Numbered from the stretch's first letter, positions 40,955 to 50,444 are shown. The stretch: 64,000 bases of DNA from UBA2185 sp964564625 (GCA_964564625.1 CAZMBE010000014.1:1-64000), one strand, 5' to 3'. The notes: a model not told the origin generated them from the sequence alone. Program-made: numbers and translations.

Positions 40955-43009
40955 ATGTTTAAGAAAATTCTCATAGCAAATCGAGGTGAAATAGCGGTAC
41001 GCATTGCCAGTACCTGTAAACGGATGAACATCAAAACGGTGGCCGTGTATTCACAGGTTGGGTCCCGTTCCCTCCACGTCAGAGAAGCCGATGAGTCTGT
41101 CTACCTGGGAGGTTCCCGGCCGGAGGAGTCGTATCTGGCAAAAGAGAAAATCATTGACGCCGCCCTTTCCCACGGCTGTCAGGCGATCCATCCCGGATAT
41201 GGATTTCTGTCGGAGAACGCGGAATTTGTCGATATGGTCACCAAATCAGGCCTCGTTTTTATCGGTCCTCCGGCGGACGTCATCAGGACGCTCGGTGATA
41301 AAATGACAGCCAAAACGTTCGCAGAAAAGCTGGGCATACCCATAAAGTCCGGTCCCAAGGAATGCCTCACGTCGATCACGGAGGCGGAAAGGATTGCCCA
41401 GCAGATCGGTTTTCCTTTGATGGTAAGGCCGGCCCGTGCCGGAGGGGGAAGGGGCATACGGGTAGTGGAATACAAATCTGATTTGCGTTCCGCCGTGGAA
41501 GCCTGTCAGAACGAGGCACGAAAGGCATTTGGAAACGATGAGTTTTTTCTCGAACGCTTCATTAAGAGGATACGGCACATTGAAATACAGATCATCGCCG
41601 ATAACTATGGGAATGTCATTCATATGGGAGAGAGAGAATGCTCAGTCCAGAGGCGATATCAAAAAATCATCGAGGAAAGCCCCTCAACGGCTGTTGACGA
41701 TGCCCTGCGCGAGCGCATGGGGGTGATGGCGTGCAATCTTGCCAGGGAGGCAGGCTATACAAACGCGGGAACCGTTGAGTTTATTCTGGACGATTCGGAT
41801 AAGAGCATCTATTTTCTGGAAATGAATACGCGCCTTCAGGTGGAGCACCCTGTAACCGAGATGATCACCCGTCTCGATCTTGTGGAGCTCCAGCTTCGCA
41901 TCGCCGCGGGAGAAAAACTTCCCTTCCGGCAGCAGGATATCATTAGAACCGGATGGGCTATTGAAGCGCGGATCTGTGCGGAGGACCCTACCCGGAATTT
42001 TCTGCCCGTGACCGGCATGATAACGCGGTATGCGACAGCCCGAATAAGGAATGTCCGGATTGACAGCAGCATAGAGGCCGGAAGCTTTGTCAGCACTCAT
42101 TACGATTCGCTGCTTGCCAAGGTAATCTCATGGGGTGAAACAAGGAAGGAAGCGATTGAATCGCTTGTGCAGGCGTTGAACGCATTTCACATCGAGGGAT
42201 TGATCACGAATGTTGACTTTGTGAATTCCGTGCTCAATCACCCGTCATTTATCGCGGGTGACCTCTCGACGGATTTCATTGATGAACACTATGACCACGG
42301 CCAAATGAAGCTGTCTCCTCCCGAAGAGTGGCTTCACTACATGGCAATGGCCGCGACAATCATTTATCATAATCGGCAGTCTCTCGTCCATGAATCACTG
42401 AAGCCTATGATCGCGAAGGTGGGTGCACCGCACCATTCAAAAGGCCAGTTCACTTACATGGTAAAAGGAGATGGAGTAGTTTTTGAATTGCGCCTTATTA
42501 TGAATCAGGCGCCTCGAAGTTGGACCGTGATGGTAGATGGGCGAAAATACCAGGTTGTAACTCCTGAATTTGAGTTTTACCGGCGTAGAATCAAACTCAG
42601 GATCGACGGGAAAACCCAATTCTTCCATACGAAATATAAAGAAAACAACATATGGGTGGCCTACCGCGGCACTACCCGTGTTTTAGGCATATATAGTCCC
42701 CTTGAATGGAAACTTTTATACCACGTGCCGAAGCCGAAAAAAGTGCCTCTCGAGGATGTCATTCGCTGTCCCATGCCTGGGATGGTCGTCGCTATCCTAG
42801 TAAAGAACGGGGATCGTATCTATCGAGGCCAGGATCTCGTAAGCATAGAATCCATGAAGATGGAAAGTTTCGTTGCATCTCCCAGTGACGGTCAGGTAGA
42901 AAAGGTTCATGTTTCTCCGGGACAGGCTGTCGAAACGGGAGATATTCTTATCAAGCTTAAAATTGATCTTATGACCTCCGAAGAGGATCTGGATATTTTC
43001 TACGGGTAG
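40955..43009 (+). CDS. Acyl-CoA carboxylase alpha subunit: biotin carboxylase plus BCCP
   Basis: 684 residues. Biotin carboxylase ATP-grasp domain (about 1-450: KILIANRGEIAVRIAST, IHPGYGFLSENAEF, PLMVRPARAGGGRGIRVV, FLEMNTRLQVEHPVTE), a linker domain, and a C-terminal biotinyl domain (about 600-675) whose Lys is in ESMKMESF rather than the usual EAMKM. It carboxylates its own biotin with ATP and bicarbonate for the partner subunit 9 bp upstream. The glycine-rich loop reads RAGGGRG. Confidence 0.93.
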   Translation: MFKKILIANRGEIAVRIASTCKRMNIKTVAVYSQVGSRSLHVREADESVYLGGSRPEESYLAKEKIIDAALSHGCQAIHPGYGFLSENAEFVDMVTKSGLVFIGPPADVIRTLGDKMTAKTFAEKLGIPIKSGPKECLTSITEAERIAQQIGFPLMVRPARAGGGRGIRVVEYKSDLRSAVEACQNEARKAFGNDEFFLERFIKRIRHIEIQIIADNYGNVIHMGERECSVQRRYQKIIEESPSTAVDDALRERMGVMACNLAREAGYTNAGTVEFILDDSDKSIYFLEMNTRLQVEHPVTEMITRLDLVELQLRIAAGEKLPFRQQDIIRTGWAIEARICAEDPTRNFLPVTGMITRYATARIRNVRIDSSIEAGSFVSTHYDSLLAKVISWGETRKEAIESLVQALNAFHIEGLITNVDFVNSVLNHPSFIAGDLSTDFIDEHYDHGQMKLSPPEEWLHYMAMAATIIYHNRQSLVHESLKPMIAKVGAPHHSKGQFTYMVKGDGVVFELRLIMNQAPRSWTVMVDGRKYQVVTPEFEFYRRRIKLRIDGKTQFFHTKYKENNIWVAYRGTTRVLGIYSPLEWKLLYHVPKPKKVPLEDVIRCPMPGMVVAILVKNGDRIYRGQDLVSIESMKMESFVASPSDGQVEKVHVSPGQAVETGDILIKLKIDLMTSEEDLDIFYG

Positions 43010-43144
43010 GAAGGAATTCCTCAAACTCAACAACCGTGCTCACTGTATACGCATATGAACTATCACGGTACTGTTTTTCAGTTTATGCCGATTGACTTTT
43101 GCCTCCGGATCAATTAGAGAAGCCTAAAAAAACAGGTGTGTCAA

Positions 43145-44224
43145 ATGGGTTTCTTAAAAGGTTCTATGAGCTTTTCACAGTATCGGGTAGAGGGCGAACT
43201 TTCGTCTGATTTCAGTACGATGTTCGACACGCAGCTCAAAAAAAGCTCCTTTCCCGATTTTATTGGCGGGGCGGCAGAAAAGGCCATCGGCTGGACTGAT
43301 ATAGGAGATCCACTTGATACCGGCTTTGCCTTCGCGAACTACAATTTCGGAAACTACCTGATATTCTCGCTGCGCATCGACAGGAAGATCATTCCCCCTT
43401 CACTGCTCAGGGTGAAACGCCTCCAGGCGGAGAAGGATTTTGTTGCGAAACGGGACATCAAAAAGATTTACAAAACACAGAGGGAGGAGATAAAAGACGC
43501 GGTACGAAGCGATCTATTGAAAAAGGTTCCGCCGACCCCCTCCTTCTTTGAGATATGCTGGCACCCTCAGGAGAAAAGGCTTCTTTTTTCCGGTCTTTCC
43601 GATAAGATGTTTGACGACTTTCATGGTCTCTTTAAAGAGTCTTTCAACTATACCCTTCATCCTTTTTTGCCCTGGGATCCACAGCATCTAAGCCATGATT
43701 TTAAGGAAAAATTTGCCACACTTGAAACCCTGCCCTGGGGAAGGGAATTTCTCACATGGCTCTGGTTTAAAAGCGAAGAGAGAGACGGGGAGATTACTAT
43801 CGCGCCGGGGGAAGATGTGGAGATTCACTTTGTGAGGAGAATTGTTCTTACTTCCGGAGACGGTGATTATTCTGAGCAGGTGGTCTGCCAGGGAATGCAT
43901 GCCGGATTGACAGAGGGTAAGGAGGCGTTGCGGCAAGGCAAAAAGATCAAGGAAGCGCGCATTCAATTGTGCCGTGGTGCGGACAGCTGGGAATTCACAT
44001 TCAAAGCGGAACGGTTTCAGTTTCAGGCATTGAAATTGCCCGTGGCGATGGGAATGGAAGATGACGAACGCGACGATGAGGGAAAAACACTGGAGCGGAT
44101 CTACCTGCTGGAGCAGGCTGTCAGCACTATGGAACGTCTCTTCGCGATTTTCTTGCAGATTCATCTTTCACGGAAATGGGAAACGGAAGAGATAACGCGT
44201 ATGACCGAATGGCTGCAAAGATAA
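43145..44224 (+). CDS. rdgC: RdgC-like recombination-associated protein
   Basis: 359 residues from ATG 43145 (AACAGGTG upstream). The order of blocks is that of RdgC: an N-terminal GSMSFSQYRVEG strand, ALKRLQAEKDF / KREEIKDAVRSDLLKKVPPTPSFFEICWHPQEKRLLFSG (aligning with KDEVLHSLLPRAF..), and a C-terminal LERIYLLEQAVSTMERLFAIFLQIHL. E. coli RdgC is a ring-shaped DNA-binding inhibitor of RecA. This copy is longer than the E. coli protein (303). It lies 135 bp after the carboxylase operon and may be separately transcribed. The match is by eye. Confidence 0.65.
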   Translation: MGFLKGSMSFSQYRVEGELSSDFSTMFDTQLKKSSFPDFIGGAAEKAIGWTDIGDPLDTGFAFANYNFGNYLIFSLRIDRKIIPPSLLRVKRLQAEKDFVAKRDIKKIYKTQREEIKDAVRSDLLKKVPPTPSFFEICWHPQEKRLLFSGLSDKMFDDFHGLFKESFNYTLHPFLPWDPQHLSHDFKEKFATLETLPWGREFLTWLWFKSEERDGEITIAPGEDVEIHFVRRIVLTSGDGDYSEQVVCQGMHAGLTEGKEALRQGKKIKEARIQLCRGADSWEFTFKAERFQFQALKLPVAMGMEDDERDDEGKTLERIYLLEQAVSTMERLFAIFLQIHLSRKWETEEITRMTEWLQR

Positions 44225-44244
44225 CAGCAGATCCATGAGATACT

Positions 44245-44275
44245 CCCGGGGGATTCATAGCCTATCCCGGGTTTT
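44245..44275 (+). terminator. Intrinsic terminator after the rdgC-like gene
   Basis: CCCGGG...ATCCCGGG stem (arms at 44245-44250 and 44265-44271) followed by TTTTCC, about 20 bp after the stop at 44224. The region 44276-44404 before the next start holds no gene. Confidence 0.5.
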
Positions 44276-44404
44276 CCTTTCCTGTCGGAACTCAGGATAA
44301 GGTGCAGCCTTCTTGGTATCTGCGGCCGCCTCCGTTATTCCCCCCTTTAAATGAGTAGAATTGAAGACAGTCATGAAGACAATGGCACTCGCGTGAAGGT
44401 CCTT

Positions 44405-46387
44405 ATGGAGAAGAGAACGGTTACATTCGGTTACATGGGTAAAATTCTTATGGTGGACCTTACCACCCGAGATATTTATGAAGAGGTTATTCCCACCGAA
44501 GTTTACGAGCAGTACCTGTCCGGGATGGGGCTGGCCGCGTACATTCTCTATAACAGGATTCCGGCAGGTGCCGACCCCCTTGGCCCTGAAAATATTTTGG
44601 GTTTTGTTTCCGGACTTCTCACCGGGACGGGGAGCCTCTTTGCCGGACGATGGATGGTAGCAGGAAAATCACCCCTCACCGGCGGGTGGGGAGAGGCGAA
44701 CTGCGGAGGCAGTTTTTCTCCGGCAATCAAGCGATGCGGCTATGACGGTATTTTTTTCAAAGGGATGAGTGAAAGCCCGGTGTATCTTTACGTTAAGAAC
44801 GGCATAGCTGATATTCGCGACGCATCCCACGTATGGGGGAGGGATGCTATTGAATCTGAGGCGATACTGATTGCGGAAACAGGCGGGCAGTCGCGGGTTG
44901 CTGTTATCGGACCGGCAGGAGAAAAGCTCTCCCTGATTTCCGGCATATGCAACGACAGGGGGAGGCTGGCGGCACGGTCCGGCCTCGGCGCCGTAATGGG
45001 CGCGAAAAGGCTGAAAGCTGTCGTACTCGACGGCAGGAAGCGCATCGGTGTCCACAACAGGGCAGAAATCAAGCGGTTAAGCCGGATATGCAACAAGTGG
45101 GTCCAGTTTCAGCCTCCTTTTCTTCCCGGGTCAATGGCGGTGTACGTGGGTACCCTCATGCGTGTGCTTCCCACCCAGATGGCCATGGATGGGTTGCTCT
45201 ACAAGATTCTGCTGAAAAAGTGGGGTACGGGGAGCATGAATCAGATGTCCGTGGAGATGGGCGACTCCCCGATTAAAAACTGGAAAGGCAGCAGTGAAGA
45301 CTGGGGGATCACACGCTCCCGTTCCGTGAATCCCGATGCGATCAGCAAGCATGAAAAGGTTAAGTATCACTGCTATGCCTGCCCGTTAGGGTGCGGAGGT
45401 ATCTGCGCCATGAAAGGCAAATACGACGAGACACACAAGCCGGAGTATGAGTCTGTTCTCGCGTTAGGCGGGCTCTTAATGAATGAGGATTTGGAAAGCA
45501 TCTTCCACCTTTGTGAGGCGTTGAACCGGGCGGGAATGGATACGATCTCCGCGGGCGCTACGGTGGCCTTTGCCATTGAATGTTATGAAGCGGGCGTCCT
45601 CACGAAAGAAGATACGGATGGGCTTGAACTCACTTGGGGAAATTCGAGCGCAATTATTGCCCTCATTGAAAAAATGGTCAGGCGCGAAGGTATCGGTGAT
45701 CTACTCGCGGATGGCTCGAAGGCTGCCGCCCGAAAAATCGGCAAAAATGCCGGTGACTATGCCATGCATGCGGGCGGCCAGGAACTTCCCATGCACGACG
45801 GCAGAAACGATCCCGGATACGGCGTGCATTACGCTGTGGAACCGGCACCGGGGAGACATAATGTGGGGGCTCAGATGTATTATGAAATGTTCCAGCTATG
45901 GAAAGTGATGAAAAGCCTGCCCCGCGTAAAGCCCCTCTATTTCAAAGGCAGAAAGTATGTGGCAGACAAAGAGAAGGCTGCAATGGCAGCGGCGTGCAGC
46001 AAGTTTATGAATGTTGTCAATTGTGCCGGTCTTTGCATGTTTGGTGTTTTTCTGGGCGCAAAAAGGATACCGGCCTTTGACTGGTTGAATGCGGCAACGG
46101 GGTGGCACAGAACCCCCGAGCATTATATGGAAATCGGGGAGCGCATTCAGACATTGAAGCAGGCATTCAATATCAGGCAAGGGGTGGATCCCAGGACGTT
46201 CTGGCCGGGTGGCAGGGTTATCGGAAGACCTCCGCAGACCAGAGGGGCGAATCGGGGAAGATCAATTGACATGGAAAAGATGATCAGCGATTACTATACC
46301 CAGTTCGGATGGGACCCTGAGACGGGCAGGCCGACTGAGGAGACTATGGCGAGGCTGGGTCTCGGAGTTGGTGAAGATGTCGTATAG
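44405..46387 (+). CDS. aor: Tungsten/molybdopterin aldehyde:ferredoxin oxidoreductase (AOR-1)
   Basis: 660 residues from ATG 44405, chosen because the family N-terminus GYMGKILMVDLTT follows and AAGGTCCTT lies just upstream; the ATG 18 codons earlier lacks a ribosome site. Bis-pterin blocks GGWGEANCGGSFSPAIKRCGYDGIFFKG and RSGLGAVMGAKRLKAVVL are present. The 4Fe-4S ligands are YHCYACPLGCGG (C-x2-C-x3-C) and NCAGLC. It oxidises aldehydes to acids with ferredoxin, or the reverse. It overlaps a four-cluster ferredoxin gene by 11 bp, as in AorAB-type systems of anaerobic aromatic degraders. Substrate unknown. Confidence 0.92.
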   Translation: MEKRTVTFGYMGKILMVDLTTRDIYEEVIPTEVYEQYLSGMGLAAYILYNRIPAGADPLGPENILGFVSGLLTGTGSLFAGRWMVAGKSPLTGGWGEANCGGSFSPAIKRCGYDGIFFKGMSESPVYLYVKNGIADIRDASHVWGRDAIESEAILIAETGGQSRVAVIGPAGEKLSLISGICNDRGRLAARSGLGAVMGAKRLKAVVLDGRKRIGVHNRAEIKRLSRICNKWVQFQPPFLPGSMAVYVGTLMRVLPTQMAMDGLLYKILLKKWGTGSMNQMSVEMGDSPIKNWKGSSEDWGITRSRSVNPDAISKHEKVKYHCYACPLGCGGICAMKGKYDETHKPEYESVLALGGLLMNEDLESIFHLCEALNRAGMDTISAGATVAFAIECYEAGVLTKEDTDGLELTWGNSSAIIALIEKMVRREGIGDLLADGSKAAARKIGKNAGDYAMHAGGQELPMHDGRNDPGYGVHYAVEPAPGRHNVGAQMYYEMFQLWKVMKSLPRVKPLYFKGRKYVADKEKAAMAAACSKFMNVVNCAGLCMFGVFLGAKRIPAFDWLNAATGWHRTPEHYMEIGERIQTLKQAFNIRQGVDPRTFWPGGRVIGRPPQTRGANRGRSIDMEKMISDYYTQFGWDPETGRPTEETMARLGLGVGEDVV

Positions 46388-46793
46388 AATTATCGATTCA
46401 TGCAACGGATGCGGCGCCTGCAGAAGAGTATGCCCGGCTGATGCTATAAGGGGAGAAAAAAATACGCTCCATGCCGTTGTCCATGATATGTGTATTGAAT
46501 GCGGCGCCTGTGGACGGGTATGCCCCGTGCGGGCGGTGACTGATCCCTTCGGCACTGTCTGTACAATGCTTAAAAAATCCGAGTGGGAGCGACCGCGCTT
46601 TGACAGTAAAATCTGCATGTCCTGCGGGATCTGTATTGATGCCTGTCCGGTTCACTGTCTTTCTCTCTCCGGCGCGGCAAGTCCCAATGATCCCCACGGA
46701 TATCCTTTCATGGCCGAAGAAAAAAAATGCATCGGGTGTGGCTTTTGCGCCAGGGAATGTCCGGTTGATGCTGTTGCCATGGTTGCGCCATAA
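46377..46793 (+). CDS. Four-cluster (2x2[4Fe-4S]) polyferredoxin, AOR electron-transfer subunit
   Basis: 138 residues from ATG 46377. Four C-x2-C-x2-C-x3-C-P motifs are seen: CNGCGACRRVCP, CIECGACGRVCP, CMSCGICIDACP and CIGCGFCARECP. This is the layout of AorA, the small subunit that chains electrons from the AOR catalytic subunit. The start lies inside the 3' end of AOR-1 (11-bp overlap), so the two are translationally linked. No FAD/NAD-type AorC subunit is in the window. Confidence 0.93.
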   Translation: MSYRIIDSCNGCGACRRVCPADAIRGEKNTLHAVVHDMCIECGACGRVCPVRAVTDPFGTVCTMLKKSEWERPRFDSKICMSCGICIDACPVHCLSLSGAASPNDPHGYPFMAEEKKCIGCGFCARECPVDAVAMVAP

Positions 46794-46871
46794 TCCCGAT
46801 TGACCCGCCCGGATAAATATTGTATGAGACTTGCAAGAGGAATTTATTGAACGAAAGAAAGGAGATCTTCC

Positions 46872-47123
46872 GTGCAAGAACCCGTTAAAATGTATACGCT
46901 CAGTACGTGCGGCCACTGTAAGGCGACCAAAAAATTTCTGAATGATTGTGCCGTCAAATTTGAGTTTACGGACGTGGATTTGCTGACCGGCGAGGAGAAG
47001 GCTACCGCAATAGCTGATGTTATAAAATTAAATCCACAATGCTCGTTTCCGACTATTATCATTGGTGATAAAGTCATTGTCGGATTTAATGAAACGCTCA
47101 TACGGGAGGCTCTGGGGTTATAA
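46872..47123 (+). CDS. Glutaredoxin-like thioredoxin-fold protein
   Basis: 83 residues from GTG 46872, supported by GAAAGGAGATCTTCC. KMYTLSTCGHCKATKKFLND contains the CGHC redox motif near the N-terminus; FPTIIIGDKVIVGFNE is the cis-Pro and GSH-site-like region of NrdH/glutaredoxins. CGHC, unlike CPYC, is typical of reductant-specific relays in anaerobes. It overlaps the start of the ferredoxin:thioredoxin reductase by 1 bp, so that enzyme is probably its reductant. Confidence 0.9.
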   Translation: MQEPVKMYTLSTCGHCKATKKFLNDCAVKFEFTDVDLLTGEEKATAIADVIKLNPQCSFPTIIIGDKVIVGFNETLIREALGL

Positions 47124-47458
47124 TGGAAGTCGACCGACTCTATGAAAAGCTGAAGGTTCTGCAGGAATCGAAAGGTTATTATTTCAACAGGGACAAGGAG
47201 AAGGTTCTCGATATTCTCAGAGACCTCCTTGTCAACAGGGAACGTTACGGGTACATGTCGTGTCCCTGTCGTCTCACCTCGGGAGATCGAGAGCGGGACA
47301 AGGACATTATCTGTCCCTGTGAGTATCGGGCTCCTGATGTGAAAGAATACGGGAGCTGCTATTGCAATCTTTATGTTTCACGGGAGTGGAACGAGGATAA
47401 GATTCCGCACGAGTATGTGCCGGAAAGGCGCCCGCCGGGAAAGATGCTTTTTGTGTAG
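47123..47458 (+). CDS. Ferredoxin:thioredoxin reductase catalytic (beta) subunit
   Basis: 111 residues with SCPCRLTSG, ICPCEYR and CYCNLYV: three Cys pairs that form the 4Fe-4S cluster and the redox disulfide of FTR beta. It reduces thioredoxin-fold disulfides with electrons from ferredoxin. It starts on the last base of the glutaredoxin gene and follows the AOR-ferredoxin pair, so aldehyde-derived electrons could reach thiols. No FTR alpha (variable) subunit is present; non-plant FTRs often lack it. Confidence 0.9.
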   Translation: MEVDRLYEKLKVLQESKGYYFNRDKEKVLDILRDLLVNRERYGYMSCPCRLTSGDRERDKDIICPCEYRAPDVKEYGSCYCNLYVSREWNEDKIPHEYVPERRPPGKMLFV

Positions 47459-47499
47459 GTGTAAGATATTCCCCGTCCCTTATCCTGCAAAGGTTTTCC

Positions 47500-47514
47500 T
47501 GCGTGTCACGCAGC
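47500..47514. terminator. Palindrome between convergent genes
   Basis: CTGCGTG-T-CACGCAG, a 7-bp perfect inverted repeat between the FTR stop (47458) and the stop of the minus-strand gene (47519). No T-tract follows. Confidence 0.35.
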
Positions 47515-47518
47515 CAGG

Positions 47519-48001
47519 TTAAGGATTATTACTTCCGTCAGGGTTAAATGTATCCGGGTAAATAACATACCAGGCACCGTTAACTCCTTCGCCGTTCATA
47601 TCGCCCGGTTTTTTGTCCTTGGAGAAATAGTAAAGGGGCCAGCCTTTATATGTCGTTTGCTTTTCCCCGTCGTCTCTCATGAACACACCGAATTCCTTTT
47701 TCTTCAGCGGTTTTTGTACGGCAAGCTTTTCCGTGAAAAAAATAGGCCATTTATTGAGGCATTGATTGATACATGCGCTTATGCTTGGAAAATCTTTTTT
47801 GAAGTAATAAAGACTCATACCTTTGGAGTCAGCGAGATATTTCCCTCCCCCTTCTTTTTCCATTAGCTGAACAGTATATCGGGATTCCTTGGGCTTTTCT
47901 ACTACCTCCTGGGCTACAACACACTCACTTATGACCGTTCCAAAGAACACAAAAACACATGTGAAGGCCAAGGATATTCTGACCACATTGCCGACGTTCA
48001 T
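47519..48001 (-). CDS. Exported COG4315/PF03640-type repeat protein
   Basis: 160 residues from ATG 48001 (GTAAGGAGGGGAAG upstream). A signal peptide (about 1-30) is followed by two secreted-repeat units: GMSLYYFKKDFPSISACINQCLNKWPIFF and TYKGWPLYYFSKDKKPGDMNGEGVNGAWYVIYP. The family of predicted lipoproteins has no known function but often lies near electron-transfer genes. Here the signal peptide lacks a clear lipobox. Confidence 0.85.
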   Translation of the reverse strand: MNVGNVVRISLAFTCVFVFFGTVISECVVAQEVVEKPKESRYTVQLMEKEGGGKYLADSKGMSLYYFKKDFPSISACINQCLNKWPIFFTEKLAVQKPLKKKEFGVFMRDDGEKQTTYKGWPLYYFSKDKKPGDMNGEGVNGAWYVIYPDTFNPDGSNNP

Positions 48002-48378
48002 CTTCCCCTCCTTACAATGCAATGAACTTTATGCCTCATGTATCAGGTAGGCTGAAATACCGCATTCTACGTGTTGTTTTTATATCATACCTTATAACTG
48101 CCTGCAAAAATTTTTGCTGTGTGAACAGATGCTGCGTTGCATCCCGCATTTTTGATTTTCATGATGGTTCGATGATTCCACCATCTGTTTTCAGAGGGAT
48201 TTCAGATTCACAAGGGACGTTTGTCTGGCATAGACCGCAGGCGCCGACATCCAGGCTGTAATGGGTTTGTATATACTCCTTTCCTTTGACATGGATATTC
48301 ACTTCACATATATTTATTATATTAGAAACGCAAGACTGTAAAAAAAGATAACATTACATCGGCAGGCGCATATACATC
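48002..48378. other. 377-bp divergent gap
   Basis: Separates the exported repeat protein from the HD-domain gene. It contains no gene I can support; the 79-codon ORF from 48022 has no ribosome site and no domain. It must hold promoters for both flanking genes, but I see no clear -35/-10 pair. Confidence 0.5.
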
Positions 48379-49296
48379 ATGGCCCGTAACGGCATCACGC
48401 AGTTGTCGCAACTCGTTGATACTTCCACTCACAATGCACTCCTGGAAGAAGTAAGGAGGATTTTTTCGTATCATTATCCGGCTAGATATTTCCGCAGAGT
48501 GAATAGAACGTATAATCTTGTGAAAAAACTCTATCGTGGAGGAATTCGAGGCTATAAGGCCTGTAACACGGATTACCACGATCTTTCACATGTTCTGGAT
48601 ATTTTACTCGCCGTTATCCGGTTAATTGATGGACACAATAGTGAAAATTCACCTTTCCCGGTTCAGCTGGCGGTAACGTTGCTCGAAGCCACGCTTTTAC
48701 ATGATACCGGATATTTACAGGAAGAGTGGGATGATGAGGGTACAGGTGCCAAGTATACCATGTTTCATGTGGAGCGGGGTGTTCAATTCTTGAGAAATAC
48801 ATATGATATGTTTGAGATCGCTGCAGATGATGTTACGCTCATGGTTGAGCTGATACGATGCACGAGCCATATGGTCAAGATTGAAGACTTGACGTTTTCC
48901 TCACCGGAGGAGAGATTGGCAGGCTGCATACTCGGCACTGCTGATCTTTTAGGCCAGATGTCAGATAGAACATACCTGGAAAAATTGATTTTTCTTTTTT
49001 ATGAATTTAAGGAAGCGGGAATTAAGGGCTTCAATGCAGAATTCGACCTCATCCGGAAGACGATAGATTTTTATGAAACCACGAAGAAGCGTTTTACTGA
49101 TACATACGCAAATGTATATAGTTATGCGCAGCATCATTTCAGGAGACGCTTCGACATTGACCGCAACCTTTACATGGAAACTATCGACCGGCATATCGCG
49201 TATTTGCGTAAGATCATTGAAGATGACACCACTAACTTCCGTCACAAGCTGAAACGGGGGAAATGGGTGCACACATACCCGCGGACGAAGCCCTGA
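48379..49296 (+). CDS. HD-domain (phosphodiesterase-like) protein
   Basis: 305 residues. DYHDLSHVLDI (about 64-75), LLEATLLHDTGYLQEEWDDEG (about 101-121) and HMVKIEDLTF (about 170) give the spaced His/Asp set of HD metal phosphohydrolases. The arrangement YHDxxHV + LHDxGY is similar to cyclic-nucleotide and nucleotide phosphodiesterases. The substrate is unknown. The start has no good Shine-Dalgarno. The next plus-strand gene is 1.3 kb away. Confidence 0.8.
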   Translation: MARNGITQLSQLVDTSTHNALLEEVRRIFSYHYPARYFRRVNRTYNLVKKLYRGGIRGYKACNTDYHDLSHVLDILLAVIRLIDGHNSENSPFPVQLAVTLLEATLLHDTGYLQEEWDDEGTGAKYTMFHVERGVQFLRNTYDMFEIAADDVTLMVELIRCTSHMVKIEDLTFSSPEERLAGCILGTADLLGQMSDRTYLEKLIFLFYEFKEAGIKGFNAEFDLIRKTIDFYETTKKRFTDTYANVYSYAQHHFRRRFDIDRNLYMETIDRHIAYLRKIIEDDTTNFRHKLKRGKWVHTYPRTKP

Positions 49297-49459
49297 TGGT
49301 GTTGTTCTATGAACTGTCACGGAATTAATGCCGCATGAAAGCGCTCAGATTTGGCTGATCTGATGATGCGAAACCGCAGGAACAGCATTGCTCTTTTGAG
49401 GATTTTGCGATTGAGGTCGGGCAAAGTTCACCGAAAGATGAGATGCAGGGCTGTAAACG

Positions 49460-50407
49460 CTATTCCGTGACAACCCCTGTGCGTACAGCATCAATAATTT
49501 CCTGACCATAGAGGCTCACTTTTTCCGAAGAAAGAATACCCGTTATTTTCAGCATCTCCATGGAACAAGCCTCGGTCTTTGCCAGTTCAACCATATTCTG
49601 ATCTGATAATATCCGGAAGCGCGCCATGTTTGTCTCTTGTGCCTTTTGAAATCGCCAGCGGTAAAGATTCATTAAATATTGCTTCTGATTTGCTGTCAGG
49701 GATTGATACCCTTTAAGGTTTATATATCCCTGGGGATTGAAAGACTTCTCACTCCAGGTTACCGCGGCAATGTTCTCAAAAGACTTTGCTGCCTTTTTAT
49801 CGAAGCCACAACGCGCTATTTCATATTCAAGTCTGTAATAGAGGTCTTTAAGATACGCCGTGTCCTCAACGGCATAGTGGATCTGTTCCTGAGTCAGGGG
49901 GCGTGTTTCCCATTTCGAACGCTGCGTCTTTTTATCTTTTTTAAGCTCTATGCCCAGATACTGGTTGATCAAAGCCGAGAGAGAAAGGTAGTGACAGCCT
50001 AAAATGGATGCTGCCCGATGGGTATCAAAAATATTTTTAAATTCAAATCCGTAGTCCCGTTTCAGAATACGGATATCGTTATCACCGGCGTGCATAACTT
50101 TAAGAATTGCCGGATCTGCGAAAATCTTTCCAAGAAAGAAAAAATCCAGACTGCCGAGGGGGTCAAACAGGTACGTCTTCTTATCAGCTTCAATTTGTAC
50201 TAAACAAAGCACATCACGAAAGTATCTAAAAGAATCATATTCCGTATCAACACAGATAATGGAGGAACTGCCTATATCTTCTTGTGCCTCCCGCATTTTT
50301 ATGGCTGTATCGATCCAGACCCATTGGTCATGCATTTCCGTACCTGTCCGGTGTGTGGATTGAAATTTCCTGATAAACAACTCGTAACTGAGGGGAGGCT
50401 CAATCAT
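49460..50407 (-). CDS. rnd: Ribonuclease D-family 3'-5' exonuclease
   Basis: 315 residues. The DEDDy residues are in CVDTEYDS (Asp/Glu, about 53-55), MHAGDNDI (Asp, about 109) and YAVEDTAYL (Tyr and Asp, about 180-184); the C-terminal part (KSFNPQGY to VTE) is a helical HRDC-like domain. RNase D trims tRNA and other RNA 3' ends. It is divergent from AOR-2; the promoters share about 160 bp (50408-50569). Confidence 0.9.
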   Translation of the reverse strand: MIEPPLSYELFIRKFQSTHRTGTEMHDQWVWIDTAIKMREAQEDIGSSSIICVDTEYDSFRYFRDVLCLVQIEADKKTYLFDPLGSLDFFFLGKIFADPAILKVMHAGDNDIRILKRDYGFEFKNIFDTHRAASILGCHYLSLSALINQYLGIELKKDKKTQRSKWETRPLTQEQIHYAVEDTAYLKDLYYRLEYEIARCGFDKKAAKSFENIAAVTWSEKSFNPQGYINLKGYQSLTANQKQYLMNLYRWRFQKAQETNMARFRILSDQNMVELAKTEACSMEMLKITGILSSEKVSLYGQEIIDAVRTGVVTE

Positions 50408-50444
50408 GAATTTTCCCGAATGTCAAGATAATTCACTTTTCACA

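Noticed and set aside
48022..48261. 79-codon ORF in the 48.0-48.4 kb gap
   Set aside because: No ribosome site, no recognisable fold.
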